From: Streptomyces corynorhini
GTDB taxonomy: Bacteria; Actinomycetota; Actinomycetes; Streptomycetales; Streptomycetaceae
Direction: 5' to 3'
NCBI RefSeq assembly: GCF_003346515.1
Contig: NZ_QQNA01000116.1
Span: 1-38,765, forward strand
Length of the DNA: 38,765 nucleotides
How positions within the stretch are numbered: the first letter of the stretch is position 1; the number at the start of each line of letters is the position of its first letter. A program made the position numbers and the translations under genes. Shown here in pieces: positions 8,375 through 15,975 of the stretch. The notes below the pieces were generated by a model. That model made no database searches. It saw only the letters and a list, made by a program, of their open reading frames with translations, and had not been told where the DNA came from.

Positions 8375-8923
8375 TCAGTGCGTGGCGAGCCGGAAGCTCA
8401 TCTGCCCGAAACCGACCATGTCCCCGTCCCGCACCACGGCCGTAGTCGTCACCCGGCGGCCGTTGACCGTCGTGCCGTTGGTGGAGCCGAGGTCGCGCAG
8501 AATCCACAGGCCGCCCTGCATGCTCAGCTCGGCGTGCAGCCGGGAGACCGTGTCGTGGCTGAGCCGCAGTCCGTTCAGCGGGTCACGCCCTATGCGCAGC
8601 GGATACGGGCCGGGCTGCGGCAGCAGCAGTTTCGGCAGCTTCTCGGCCTGCCAGGCCCGGCGCAGCCGCTGCGAGAACGCCGACACCCGGCCGACCGTGC
8701 CGAACAGCCGCCGCGCCCAGGGGGATTCGGGCTCCAGGTCCGCGGTGAGCGGTCGCAGCTGCTCGACCTGGCGGGCCGCCAGCGCCAGATCCATCCTGCG
8801 CAGAAACGTGTCGTGGGACAGCTTGCCCTGGGCCGCGCCCTCCCTGAGCACCGCGAGGACCCGGTCCCGCTCGGCGTCGGAGAGCCGCGCGGGGTGCGTG
8901 TGGGACTCGAAGGAGGACGTCAC
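8375..8923 (-). CDS. DUF1707 and FHA domain protein
   Basis: A 182-residue cytoplasmic protein. Residues about 10-60 (LSDAERDRVLAVLREGAAQGKLSHDTFLRRMDLALAAR) match the DUF1707 family. Residues about 105-175 form a forkhead-associated domain that binds phosphothreonine peptides, with its key motifs intact: IGRDPLNGL, SRLHAEL, LGSTNGTTVNG and DGDMVGFG. It probably reads Ser/Thr kinase phosphorylation and recruits a partner. The GTG at 8923 has GGAAGGA about 11 bases upstream; the frame runs far upstream without a better start. It lies convergent to the cellulase relic and divergent from treZ, with no kinase gene beside it. Confidence 0.9.
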   Translation of the reverse strand: MTSSFESHTHPARLSDAERDRVLAVLREGAAQGKLSHDTFLRRMDLALAARQVEQLRPLTADLEPESPWARRLFGTVGRVSAFSQRLRRAWQAEKLPKLLLPQPGPYPLRIGRDPLNGLRLSHDTVSRLHAELSMQGGLWILRDLGSTNGTTVNGRRVTTTAVVRDGDMVGFGQMSFRLATH

Positions 8924-9094
8924 AGACGTGATTGTCCTTCCGGAAGGCGTGAGGTGTCCAGACGGTCCGTCATTATCGCGGCCACCCGATTCGCCGCGAT
9001 CACCGGGCCCCGGGCCGCCACTCTTGTCACCATGGAGGAGGGGGACGGCAGGACCGGCGACGGCAGGTCCGGCGACGACAAGGGGGAGCCACTC

Positions 9095-10879
9095 GTGCGG
9101 TTCGAGGTGTGGGCACCGCAGGCGCGCGACCGGGTCGTGCTGCGGTTCGCGGGGTCGGATCCTGAGACGTCCGACGGGGCCGCCGGTACGTCCATGCGCC
9201 CCGACCCCGAGCGCCCCGGCTGGTGGACGGCCGAGACCCCGGAGGCCGCCGACGGCACCCGGTACGCCTTCGCGCTCGACGGCGGCCCCCCGCTGCCCGA
9301 TCCGCGCTCGCGGCGGCAGCCGCAGGGGCCCGATGGACCGAGCGCCGTCGTGGACCACAACGCGTACGAGTGGCGCGTCCCGTGGCCGGGCCGCGGGCTG
9401 TCCGGCGCCGTCCTGTACGAGCTGCACCTCGGCACCTTCACCCGCGAGGGCACCTTCGACGCGGCGGCGGAGCACCTCGCCGAGCTGGCCGCGCTGGGGA
9501 TCACGCACGTCGAGCTGATGCCGGTGTGCCCGTTCCCCGGCACCCACGGATGGGGGTACGAGGGGGTGTCGCTGTGGGCGGTGCACGAGCCGTACGGCGG
9601 TCCCGCGGGGCTCAAGCGCTTCGTCGACGCGGCCCACGGGCTCGGCCTGGGCGTGGTGCTCGACGTGGTCCACAACCACCTCGGCCCGTCCGGCAACCAT
9701 CTGCCGCGCTTCGGCCCGTACTTCACCGAGACGCACCACACCCCGTGGGGCGCCGCCGTCAATCTCGACGCGCCCGGCTCGGACGAGGTGCGCGCCTACC
9801 TGCTGGGCAGCGCGCTGGCCTGGCTGCGGGACTTCCGCCTGGACGGGCTGCGGCTCGACGCCGTGCACGCCCTGGCCGACGGGCGCGCGCTGACCTTTCT
9901 GGAGGAGCTGTCGGCCGCGGTCGACGCGCTGGGCGCCGATCTGGGGCGTCCGCTCTTCCTGATCGCCGAGTCCGATCTCGGCGACCCGCGTACGACCACC
10001 CCCCGCGCGCAGGGCGGGCTCGGGCTGCACGCGCAGTGGAACGACGACTTCCACCACGCCCTGCACGCCGCTCTCACCGGTGAATCCCAGGGCTACTACG
10101 CGGACTTCGCCCGCGAGCCGCTGGCCGCGCTCGCCAAGACCCTCACCCGGGTCTTCTTCCACGACGGTACGTATTCGAGCTTCCGGGGCCGGACGCACGG
10201 CCGGCCCGTCGACCGTACGAGCACCCCCGCGCACCGCTTCCTCGGCTACGCGCAGACGCACGACCAGATCGGCAACCGCGCGCTCGGCGACCGGCTGTCG
10301 GCCACGCTCTCCCCGGGGCTGCTCGCCTGCGCGGCCACCCTGGTGCTGACGGGGCCCTGCGTCCCGATGCTGTTCATGGGCGAGGAGTGGGGCGCGACCA
10401 CACCCTGGCAGTTCTTCACCGACCACACCGATCCGGAGCTGGCCCGTGCCGTACGCGACGGCAGGCGGCGGGAGTTCGCGTCGCACGGCTGGGCGGCCGA
10501 GGACATCCCCGACCCGCAGGATCCCCGTACCCGGGAGCGTTCCTGCCTGGACCGCTCCGAGCGGACCAGGCAACCGCACGCGCGCCTGCTGGCCTGGTAC
10601 CGCGAGCTGATCGCGCTGCGTCACGCGCGGCCGGACCTCACCGATCCGGATCTGGCGGCGGTACGGGTGGCGTACGACGAGGTGGCGCGCTGGCTGACCT
10701 ACCGCAGGGGCGATCTGCGGGTCGCGGTGAACCTCTCGGGAGATCCGGTGGAGATCCCGGTGGGCGGCGCGGACGTGCGGGCCGGGGTGGCGTCCGCCTG
10801 GGACCGGCCGGGGACGGCGTGGGCGGACGGCGTGCTGCGGCTGCCGCCGGAGTCGTGCGCGGTGCTGGCCGAGGGGTGA
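9095..10879 (+). CDS. treZ: Malto-oligosyltrehalose trehalohydrolase TreZ
   Basis: A 594-residue GH13 enzyme that releases trehalose from maltooligosyltrehalose, the last step after GlgX and TreY. It begins MRFEVWAPQA, the usual TreZ beginning of the N-terminal beta domain. Catalytic regions are VVLDVVHNHLGPSGN, GLRLDAVHAL (nucleophile near D255), LIAESD (acid/base near E292) and QTHDQIGNRA (near D390). I chose the GTG at 9095 because AGGGGGAG lies just before it and homologous proteins start there. An ATG at 9032 would add 21 low-complexity residues and has no ribosome binding site. It is divergent from the FHA gene and separated from treY by the relic region, so it probably has its own promoter. 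Confidence 0.96.
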   Translation: MRFEVWAPQARDRVVLRFAGSDPETSDGAAGTSMRPDPERPGWWTAETPEAADGTRYAFALDGGPPLPDPRSRRQPQGPDGPSAVVDHNAYEWRVPWPGRGLSGAVLYELHLGTFTREGTFDAAAEHLAELAALGITHVELMPVCPFPGTHGWGYEGVSLWAVHEPYGGPAGLKRFVDAAHGLGLGVVLDVVHNHLGPSGNHLPRFGPYFTETHHTPWGAAVNLDAPGSDEVRAYLLGSALAWLRDFRLDGLRLDAVHALADGRALTFLEELSAAVDALGADLGRPLFLIAESDLGDPRTTTPRAQGGLGLHAQWNDDFHHALHAALTGESQGYYADFAREPLAALAKTLTRVFFHDGTYSSFRGRTHGRPVDRTSTPAHRFLGYAQTHDQIGNRALGDRLSATLSPGLLACAATLVLTGPCVPMLFMGEEWGATTPWQFFTDHTDPELARAVRDGRRREFASHGWAAEDIPDPQDPRTRERSCLDRSERTRQPHARLLAWYRELIALRHARPDLTDPDLAAVRVAYDEVARWLTYRRGDLRVAVNLSGDPVEIPVGGADVRAGVASAWDRPGTAWADGVLRLPPESCAVLAEG

Positions 10880-10903
10880 CCTCCCCCGCCGCGTGGCGCC
10901 GCG

Positions 10904-10927
10904 CCGTCCCCGGTCCCCGTGGGACGG
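10904..10927 (+). terminator. Hairpin after treZ
   Basis: CCGTCCC and GGGACGG form a perfect 7-bp stem with a 10-base loop, 25 bases after the treZ stop and before a tandem array. It is likely the treZ terminator in this gap between convergent genes. Confidence 0.45.
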
Positions 10928-11000
10928 GGCGTTGTACGGCGGTCCGCACCACGGGGACGCCCGGCGGCGGCAACGGCCGCGACCGGGCGGCGGGCGCCCG

Positions 11001-11099
11001 ATGCGACGGCCGGTCCCGTGCGACGGCGGTCCCGTGCGACAGCCGGTCCCGTGCGACGGCGGTCCCATGCGACAGCCGGTCCCGTGCGACAGCCGCCCC
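11001..11099. repeat. Tandem array of alternating 17/16-bp units
   Basis: Six units of the type GTGCGACAGCCGGTCCC are arranged as 17, 16, 17, 16, 17 and about 17 bases, so the true period is a 33-base pair of units. The array fills the gap between convergent treZ and the minus-strand gene and touches that gene's stop codon. Unit lengths are not multiples of three, so it is not coding. Confidence 0.8.
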
Positions 11100-12049
11100 T
11101 ACTCCGGGCTGTCGCGCGCGGTCAGCCGCTCCAGCAGCGCGTGGAAGTCGTCCCCGACGACGATCCGCAGCCCGTCGCCCTCGCGCGCGCTGAGCTGGGT
11201 GAGCGTGCCGCCGCGCCACCAGTAGACGTGCGGGCTGATCGCCCCCGGGGTGTCCGCGTAGCCCGAGGCGGCGAAGGCCGCCAGGGCGTTCAGGGACGGG
11301 ACGACGGTGGTGTCCCTGATGACGTGGAAGGCGAGCTGATGCCGGAAGGGCATCGCGACGAGCGCGCCCTCCGGCGGGATCCGCTGCCCGGTCACGTCGT
11401 GCACGACCGACTCCAGGGCCAGCACCCGGCTCGCCGTGTAGAACGAGTCGCCGAGGATCACCTCGAAGCGCCGCCCGTCGGCGTCCCTGACGGTCTCGCG
11501 GCCCTCCACCGGCAGGTCGCGCAGGTTCTCCAGCGCGCGCTGCCGCAGCCGCCGGATCTCGCCGAGCGGCTCCAGCGCCTCGTCGGTGAGCATCATGACG
11601 CTCTCGGGGAGATCGAGGGCGAGCACCTCGTACAGCCCGGGGGCGACCGAGCGCGCGTATCCGAAGGACTGCGGGTCGAGGCCGTCCTCGCCGATCACCC
11701 GGGGGTAGAGCTGGGCGCGGATCTGCTCGGGCGCCAGGGTGTCCAGCGCGGACGGGCCGTCCATCGTGCGCAGCACCATGCCCGCGTGCCGACGGGCGAG
11801 GTCGCCCCAGACCCGGGGGCCGCGCTCGTCGTTGTGGCAGACCGCCGCGAGGTTGCCCAGGCCGAACCGGCGGCCCGCGCTGTCCGTCACCGAGTCCGCG
11901 TAGAGCGTGACCTCCAGGCCGTGCTCCGCGAACGCCTCGCGGACCTGGCCACGGAAGAGCGCGGCCTCGTCGACCGAGAAGAAGGAGAACGCCGGGTCGC
12001 GGGGCGCGTCGCGTCCGTCACGCCTCGGCCCCCGCCGGAACAGCCGCAC
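11099..12049 (-). CDS. Conserved hypothetical protein, possibly YtpQ/DUF1444-like
   Basis: A 316-residue protein that I do not firmly recognise. It starts VRLFRRGPRRDGRDAPRDPAF; the body mixes helix and strand (YPRVIGEDGLD, VAPGLYEVLALDLPESVMMLTDEAL, LEVTLYADSVTDSAGRRFGLGNLAAVC). The phrase YPRVIG followed by a hydrophobic strand and LPESV is reminiscent of YtpQ/DUF1444 proteins, but that is a weak match. There is no signal peptide, membrane segment or catalytic motif. I chose GTG 12049 because GGAGG lies about 7 bases upstream; the open frame continues 38 codons further with Arg-rich, non-protein-like sequence. It is divergent from the VOC gene with about 130 bases between. Confidence 0.75.
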   Translation of the reverse strand: MRLFRRGPRRDGRDAPRDPAFSFFSVDEAALFRGQVREAFAEHGLEVTLYADSVTDSAGRRFGLGNLAAVCHNDERGPRVWGDLARRHAGMVLRTMDGPSALDTLAPEQIRAQLYPRVIGEDGLDPQSFGYARSVAPGLYEVLALDLPESVMMLTDEALEPLGEIRRLRQRALENLRDLPVEGRETVRDADGRRFEVILGDSFYTASRVLALESVVHDVTGQRIPPEGALVAMPFRHQLAFHVIRDTTVVPSLNALAAFAASGYADTPGAISPHVYWWRGGTLTQLSAREGDGLRIVVGDDFHALLERLTARDSPE

Positions 12050-12144
12050 GCCATCGCCTCCGCCCTTGTCCGTCCCGCGCACGCGCGGCGCGGTCCGCCC
12101 CCGTGGTCGCTTCCCCCTCGATGCTAGTACCCGCCGGGCTCTAT

Positions 12145-12172
12145 TTGCCGAGCAGTAAGTCATACGTATAAC
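12145..12172 (+). promoter_or_regulatory. Promoter for leaderless transcription of the VOC gene
   Basis: TTGCCG (12145-12150), a 16-base spacer and TATAAC (12167-12172) lie 8 bases before the ATG at 12181. Transcription would begin at or within a base or two of the start codon, and there is no ribosome binding site, which agrees with a leaderless mRNA. Confidence 0.65.
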
Positions 12173-12180
12173 TTTCCGTC

Positions 12181-12606
12181 ATGCCCTCTATCGCCCTGGT
12201 CACCCTTGTCGTGGACGACTACGACAGGGCCCTCGCCTTCTACACGCACGCGCTCGGCTTCGAACTGGTCGAGGACACCGACCGGGGCGACGGCTCCCGC
12301 TGGGTCGTGGTCCGCCCGCGCCCGGCGGCCGTCACCGGCCCGCCCGCGCCCGGCCGCTCCCCCGGCCACTCCCCCGGTCTGCTGCTGGCCCGCGCCCGCG
12401 ACGAGGCCCAGCGCGCGAGCGTCGGCGCGCAGACGGGCGGCCGGGTCGGCTTCTTCCTGCACACCGAGGACTTCGCCCGCGACCACGCCCGCATGCTGGC
12501 CGCCGACGTCCGCTTCCTGGAGGAGCCGCGCCACGAGCCGTACGGCACGGTCGCGGTCTTCGAGGACCTCTACGGCAACCGCTGGGACCTGCTCCAGCCG
12601 GCCTGA
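12181..12606 (+). CDS. VOC family (glyoxalase-like) protein
   Basis: A 141-residue single-domain vicinal-oxygen-chelate protein with two beta-alpha-beta-beta-beta halves. It begins MPSIALVTLVVDDYDRALAFY, the usual pattern for this family, and ends with DLYGNRWDLLQP, where related proteins place a metal-binding or structural glutamate; here that position is Asp. Such proteins include lyases, dioxygenases and drug-binding resistance proteins, and the substrate cannot be predicted. The insert after residue 45 (VRPRPAAVTGPPAPGRSPG) is Pro-rich. No ribosome binding site is present; the -10 box spacing suggests a leaderless transcript. Confidence 0.88.
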   Translation: MPSIALVTLVVDDYDRALAFYTHALGFELVEDTDRGDGSRWVVVRPRPAAVTGPPAPGRSPGHSPGLLLARARDEAQRASVGAQTGGRVGFFLHTEDFARDHARMLAADVRFLEEPRHEPYGTVAVFEDLYGNRWDLLQPA

Positions 12607-12835
12607 GGCGCGGGTGCGGCGGCCCGCCCCGGCCGGGCGGTCCGGCGGGAACCCCCCAAAACCCGACGCGAGCGGTGGCAGATGCGGTAGAAGATCTGCT
12701 GGGATGGTGCCCGCACAGCTCAACAGGGGCTACGGGGGCGCACGGTGGGCCGGGAGTCCGGACATCGCCTCGGACCGCCCGGCGCCCCGCCGGGCCCGCG
12801 CCCGTCGGCACGTCGCGGAGTAAGGGAGCCGGCGC

Positions 12836-15520
12836 ATGAGCCTGGCACAGCTGCACTACACCTCGGAGCGGCCGGGACCCGACGGGTCCGGCTTCCGCCG
12901 CACGGCGGTCACCCCGGGCGTGCCCGAGTCCCTGCTCAGAGAGGCGGAGCAGCTCATCGGGTACGAGCCGCCGCCCGAGGCGCCGGATCCGACGGGTACG
13001 ACGGGTACGACGGGTACGACGGGTACGACGGGTACGACGGGTACGACGGCGGCCGAATCCGCCCCGCTCCCGACGGCGTTCAGCCACAGCGTGCTCGCCG
13101 ACGGCAGCCGGCTGCTGGCCAGGACGGTGTACACGGGCGCCGGCCACGGCGGGGGCCCGGGGAACGTCCGGGCCCACGCCCACGCCGTCCATGTGCCGGT
13201 GGACGCCCCGCTCTCCGCCGGGGCGACGCCCATCAGCGCCTGGGACTCTCCGCAGTGGGCGCTCGGCGCCCCCGAGGGCGGCAGCCCCGCGCCGCTCGCC
13301 GAGCTGCCGGTGGCACGGGGCTTCGACCGGCGCGACCTGGTGTCGTTCGCCGCCGACCGCGCCGGGTGCCTCGCGGAGTTCTTCGCCGGTCTGCGCGTGC
13401 CCGACCGGCAGATCATCCTGGTGGAGCGGGACAGCGCCGATGTGGCGCGGTGGATCGCGCTGGCCAGCACCGTGCTGCCGCGCGCGGCAGCCCACCGGCT
13501 GACCTTCACCACGTACACGCGGCGGCCCCGGCTCGCCCGGCAGCGGATCGTCGGGGTCCTGCCGGACGACGCCCAGGACCTGGACCGGCACGATCCGCGC
13601 TCCCTGGTGCTCGACCGCCGCGGGGACGGCGGCGCGGCGCCCGGGCCGCGCCCCGCGCACGGGACGGAGCCGCCCGCGCCGGATGCCTGGGCGCTGACCG
13701 CCGCGCGCGTCTGGCTGGGCAGGGCGCCCGAACTGTTCGCCGAGGCCGTCGAGTTGCCGGGCGAGCGGTTCGCGGCGGGGCCGCTGGCGGCGCTCGCCCT
13801 GTGCACCGGGATCAGCCCGGGGACGCACGGCCGCGGGGAAGCGGCGCTCTGGGCGTGCGAGCGGGCGCACACGCGCGCGCTGGAGGCGGCCGGACGGCTG
13901 CCCCGGTTCCTGACCGGCCTGTGCGCACCGGCCGAGGACCGTACGCCCGCCGAGACCGCCGCCCTGGCCGGGCTGTTCGCCGCTCTCGACGGCCGGGTTC
14001 CGGCGGCGGTGACCGCGCCGCTCGGGGCGCTCGTCCTGACCGAGGCGCTCCGTACCCCGGACGCCGGGATCGGGCTGGGCGTGCCGCGCCCCGCGTCGCT
14101 GCCCGACGACCTCAGGCGGCGCCTGGCGGCGGAACTGGCAGGCGAACTGCGCGCGGGCGTCGCGGGCAGCGCGGGCAGCGCGGGCAGCGCGGACGGCACG
14201 GACGGCGCGGACGGCGACGGGCCGCCCGTCACCCGCGCGGTGGAGCTGCTGCGGCTCGCCGAGCCGCTCGGCGTGGACTGCGCGGATCTGCTGCCGGACC
14301 TCGCGCGGCGGCTGTCCCACGCGCTGATCGCCGACCCCGAGCGGGCCTGGACGCCCGCGGTGGCGGCCGCGCTGGAGGACCACTTCGATCTGCGCAGCGC
14401 GCTGCTCAGCGCGCTCGACGCGCTGGCCGCCGCCGATCCCCCGGCCGCCGTGCGGCTGTTGGGGCTCGTCCCCCTCTCGCCGCGAGGCGTGCAGACGCTG
14501 CCGCACCTGCGGATGTGCGCGCGGGTCCACGACTCCGGGATCCCGGTGGGCGGTGCGGCCGGGGACACCGACCGCGTCGCCGCCATGAACGAGGTGGTGC
14601 GGGCCGCGGGCGTCTCCACGTTCGCCGACCCGCTGGTCCTGCGTACCGCCGTCCGGCTGGTGTGGGAGGGCGGTACGCCGAGCGCCGGTGAGGCGCGGCT
14701 GCTGCTCGCGGGGACCGGCTCCGACGCGCACCGGGCGGCGGGCACCTGGAGCGCGCTGATGGCGGCGGCGCTCGACGGGCCGGGGGACGCGCTCCGGGAG
14801 CCGCCGGCCGGACACCGCGCCGCCCCGTCGACCCCGTACGCGGCCACCGCGTCCCCGGCCGTTTCGGACACCACCTCTTCGGACACCACCGCGCGCTACC
14901 GCGCCGACGCCCCGGATCTCGCCCACGACCTGCTGCGCTGCTTCCCGCAGGAGCTGTCGGCCCGGCAGCGCGGCGCCCTGCTGCTCCTCGAATTCGCCGG
15001 GAAGCTGCGGGAGCGTGCGGCGGACACGGGCTGGACCGAGCGGGCGCTGCGGCTGCGCGCCGGGGCGGAGCCGGTGGAACCGGCCGTCCTGGACACGGCG
15101 TTCGAGGCCCTGGCCCGGGGGCTGCTCTCCGAGGAGCGGCCCGACGGCGAGGTGTACGCGCTGGTCCACTGCGGCGATCCGGAGCTGCTCGCCGCGTACG
15201 ACCGGGCGGCCCGTGAGGACCGGGTGCGCGAGCGGCTGCGTACCGTCCCCGCCCACGTGGCGGACTGCTTCACCATGTGGTCGTCGCTCCCGGGCGCCAA
15301 CCCGGCCTGGGACAGGACGCGTACCGCCCTGCTCGCCACGGTGCTGCGGCCCGTGGTGCGCGCGCTGTCCGCCGAGGACACCGAGGCCGTCGAGCGGTGT
15401 CTGCGGGCCACGGCGAGCAGCCGCGCCGAGGAGTTCCGCGCCTGGAAGCGGCCGGGAGCGCTGGGCAGACTGGGACTGCGCTTCGGCGGCCGGGGGCGTA
15501 CGGAGGGCGGCCGACCGTGA
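12836..15520 (+). CDS. GTPase-associated protein 1 (GAP1)-related protein
   Basis: An 894-residue protein of the actinobacterial GAP1 family. The N-terminal segment (LAQLHYTSERPGPDGSGFRRTAVTPGVPESLLREAEQLIGYEPP) is the GAP1-N2 domain, followed by a middle region with the conserved RDLVSFAADRAGCLAEFFAGL stretch and a long helical C-terminal part. The family is named for gene neighbourhoods with TRAFAC-type GTPases and is thought to work in GTPase-based conflict or signalling systems; its biochemical role is unknown. Two low-complexity inserts stand out: six Thr-Gly-Thr repeats near residues 53-70 and an SAG/DG run near residue 443. Start: ATG after TAAGGGAG. The usual GTPase partners are not next to it; msrB follows convergently. 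The 229 bases upstream hold no gene. Confidence 0.85.
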   Translation: MSLAQLHYTSERPGPDGSGFRRTAVTPGVPESLLREAEQLIGYEPPPEAPDPTGTTGTTGTTGTTGTTGTTAAESAPLPTAFSHSVLADGSRLLARTVYTGAGHGGGPGNVRAHAHAVHVPVDAPLSAGATPISAWDSPQWALGAPEGGSPAPLAELPVARGFDRRDLVSFAADRAGCLAEFFAGLRVPDRQIILVERDSADVARWIALASTVLPRAAAHRLTFTTYTRRPRLARQRIVGVLPDDAQDLDRHDPRSLVLDRRGDGGAAPGPRPAHGTEPPAPDAWALTAARVWLGRAPELFAEAVELPGERFAAGPLAALALCTGISPGTHGRGEAALWACERAHTRALEAAGRLPRFLTGLCAPAEDRTPAETAALAGLFAALDGRVPAAVTAPLGALVLTEALRTPDAGIGLGVPRPASLPDDLRRRLAAELAGELRAGVAGSAGSAGSADGTDGADGDGPPVTRAVELLRLAEPLGVDCADLLPDLARRLSHALIADPERAWTPAVAAALEDHFDLRSALLSALDALAAADPPAAVRLLGLVPLSPRGVQTLPHLRMCARVHDSGIPVGGAAGDTDRVAAMNEVVRAAGVSTFADPLVLRTAVRLVWEGGTPSAGEARLLLAGTGSDAHRAAGTWSALMAAALDGPGDALREPPAGHRAAPSTPYAATASPAVSDTTSSDTTARYRADAPDLAHDLLRCFPQELSARQRGALLLLEFAGKLRERAADTGWTERALRLRAGAEPVEPAVLDTAFEALARGLLSEERPDGEVYALVHCGDPELLAAYDRAAREDRVRERLRTVPAHVADCFTMWSSLPGANPAWDRTRTALLATVLRPVVRALSAEDTEAVERCLRATASSRAEEFRAWKRPGALGRLGLRFGGRGRTEGGRP
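12991..13044 (+). repeat. In-frame 9-bp repeat, six copies
   Basis: Six perfect copies of GACGGGTAC encode (Thr-Gly-Thr)6 within the GAP1-related gene, probably a flexible linker prone to slippage in steps of three residues. Confidence 0.9.
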
Positions 15521-15557
15521 TCCGCACGCCCCCGGCCGCCCCGGCCCTCCCGCCCGC

Positions 15558-15965
15558 TCAGCCCGCGTCCGGCGCCAGCCGCAGCGAGATGCTGTTGATG
15601 CAGTAGCGCTGGTCCGTCGGGGTCGCGTATCCCTCGCCCTCGAAGACGTGGCCCAGGTGCGAGCCGCAGCGGGCGCAGCGCACCTCGACGCGGCGCATGC
15701 CGTGGGAGGTGTCCTCGATCAGCTCGACCGCGTCGGTGTCCTTCGGGTCGTAGAAGGACGGCCAGCCGCAGTGCGACTCGAACTTCGTGTCGGAGCGGAA
15801 GAGTTCGGCGTCGCAGGCGCGGCAGGAGTAGACACCGGCCGTCTTGGTGTCGGTGTACTCGCCGACGAAAGCGGGCTCGGTGCCCGCCTTGCGCAGTACC
15901 TGGTACTCCGCGGGCGACAGCTCCGCGCGCCACTGCTCGTCCGGCTTGTCGATGTCGTACGCCAT
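15558..15965 (-). CDS. msrB: Peptide-methionine (R)-S-oxide reductase MsrB
   Basis: A 135-residue enzyme that reduces methionine-R-sulfoxide in proteins. The zinc-binding cysteine pairs are in YSCRACDAEL and CARCGSHLGHVF, and the catalytic cysteine is in RYCINSISL near the C terminus. Length and motifs match the family throughout. GAGGAG lies 6 bases before the ATG and overlaps the murC stop region, so it is probably co-translated after murC. It converges with the GAP1 gene, with 37 bases between. Confidence 0.97.
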   Translation of the reverse strand: MAYDIDKPDEQWRAELSPAEYQVLRKAGTEPAFVGEYTDTKTAGVYSCRACDAELFRSDTKFESHCGWPSFYDPKDTDAVELIEDTSHGMRRVEVRCARCGSHLGHVFEGEGYATPTDQRYCINSISLRLAPDAG

Positions 15966-15975
15966 GTCGTTCTCC

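Noticed and set aside
9032..9094. ATG at 9032 as the treZ start
   Set aside because: It adds Asp/Gly-rich residues with no ribosome site, while GTG 9095 has AGGGGGAG just upstream and gives the usual TreZ N terminus.
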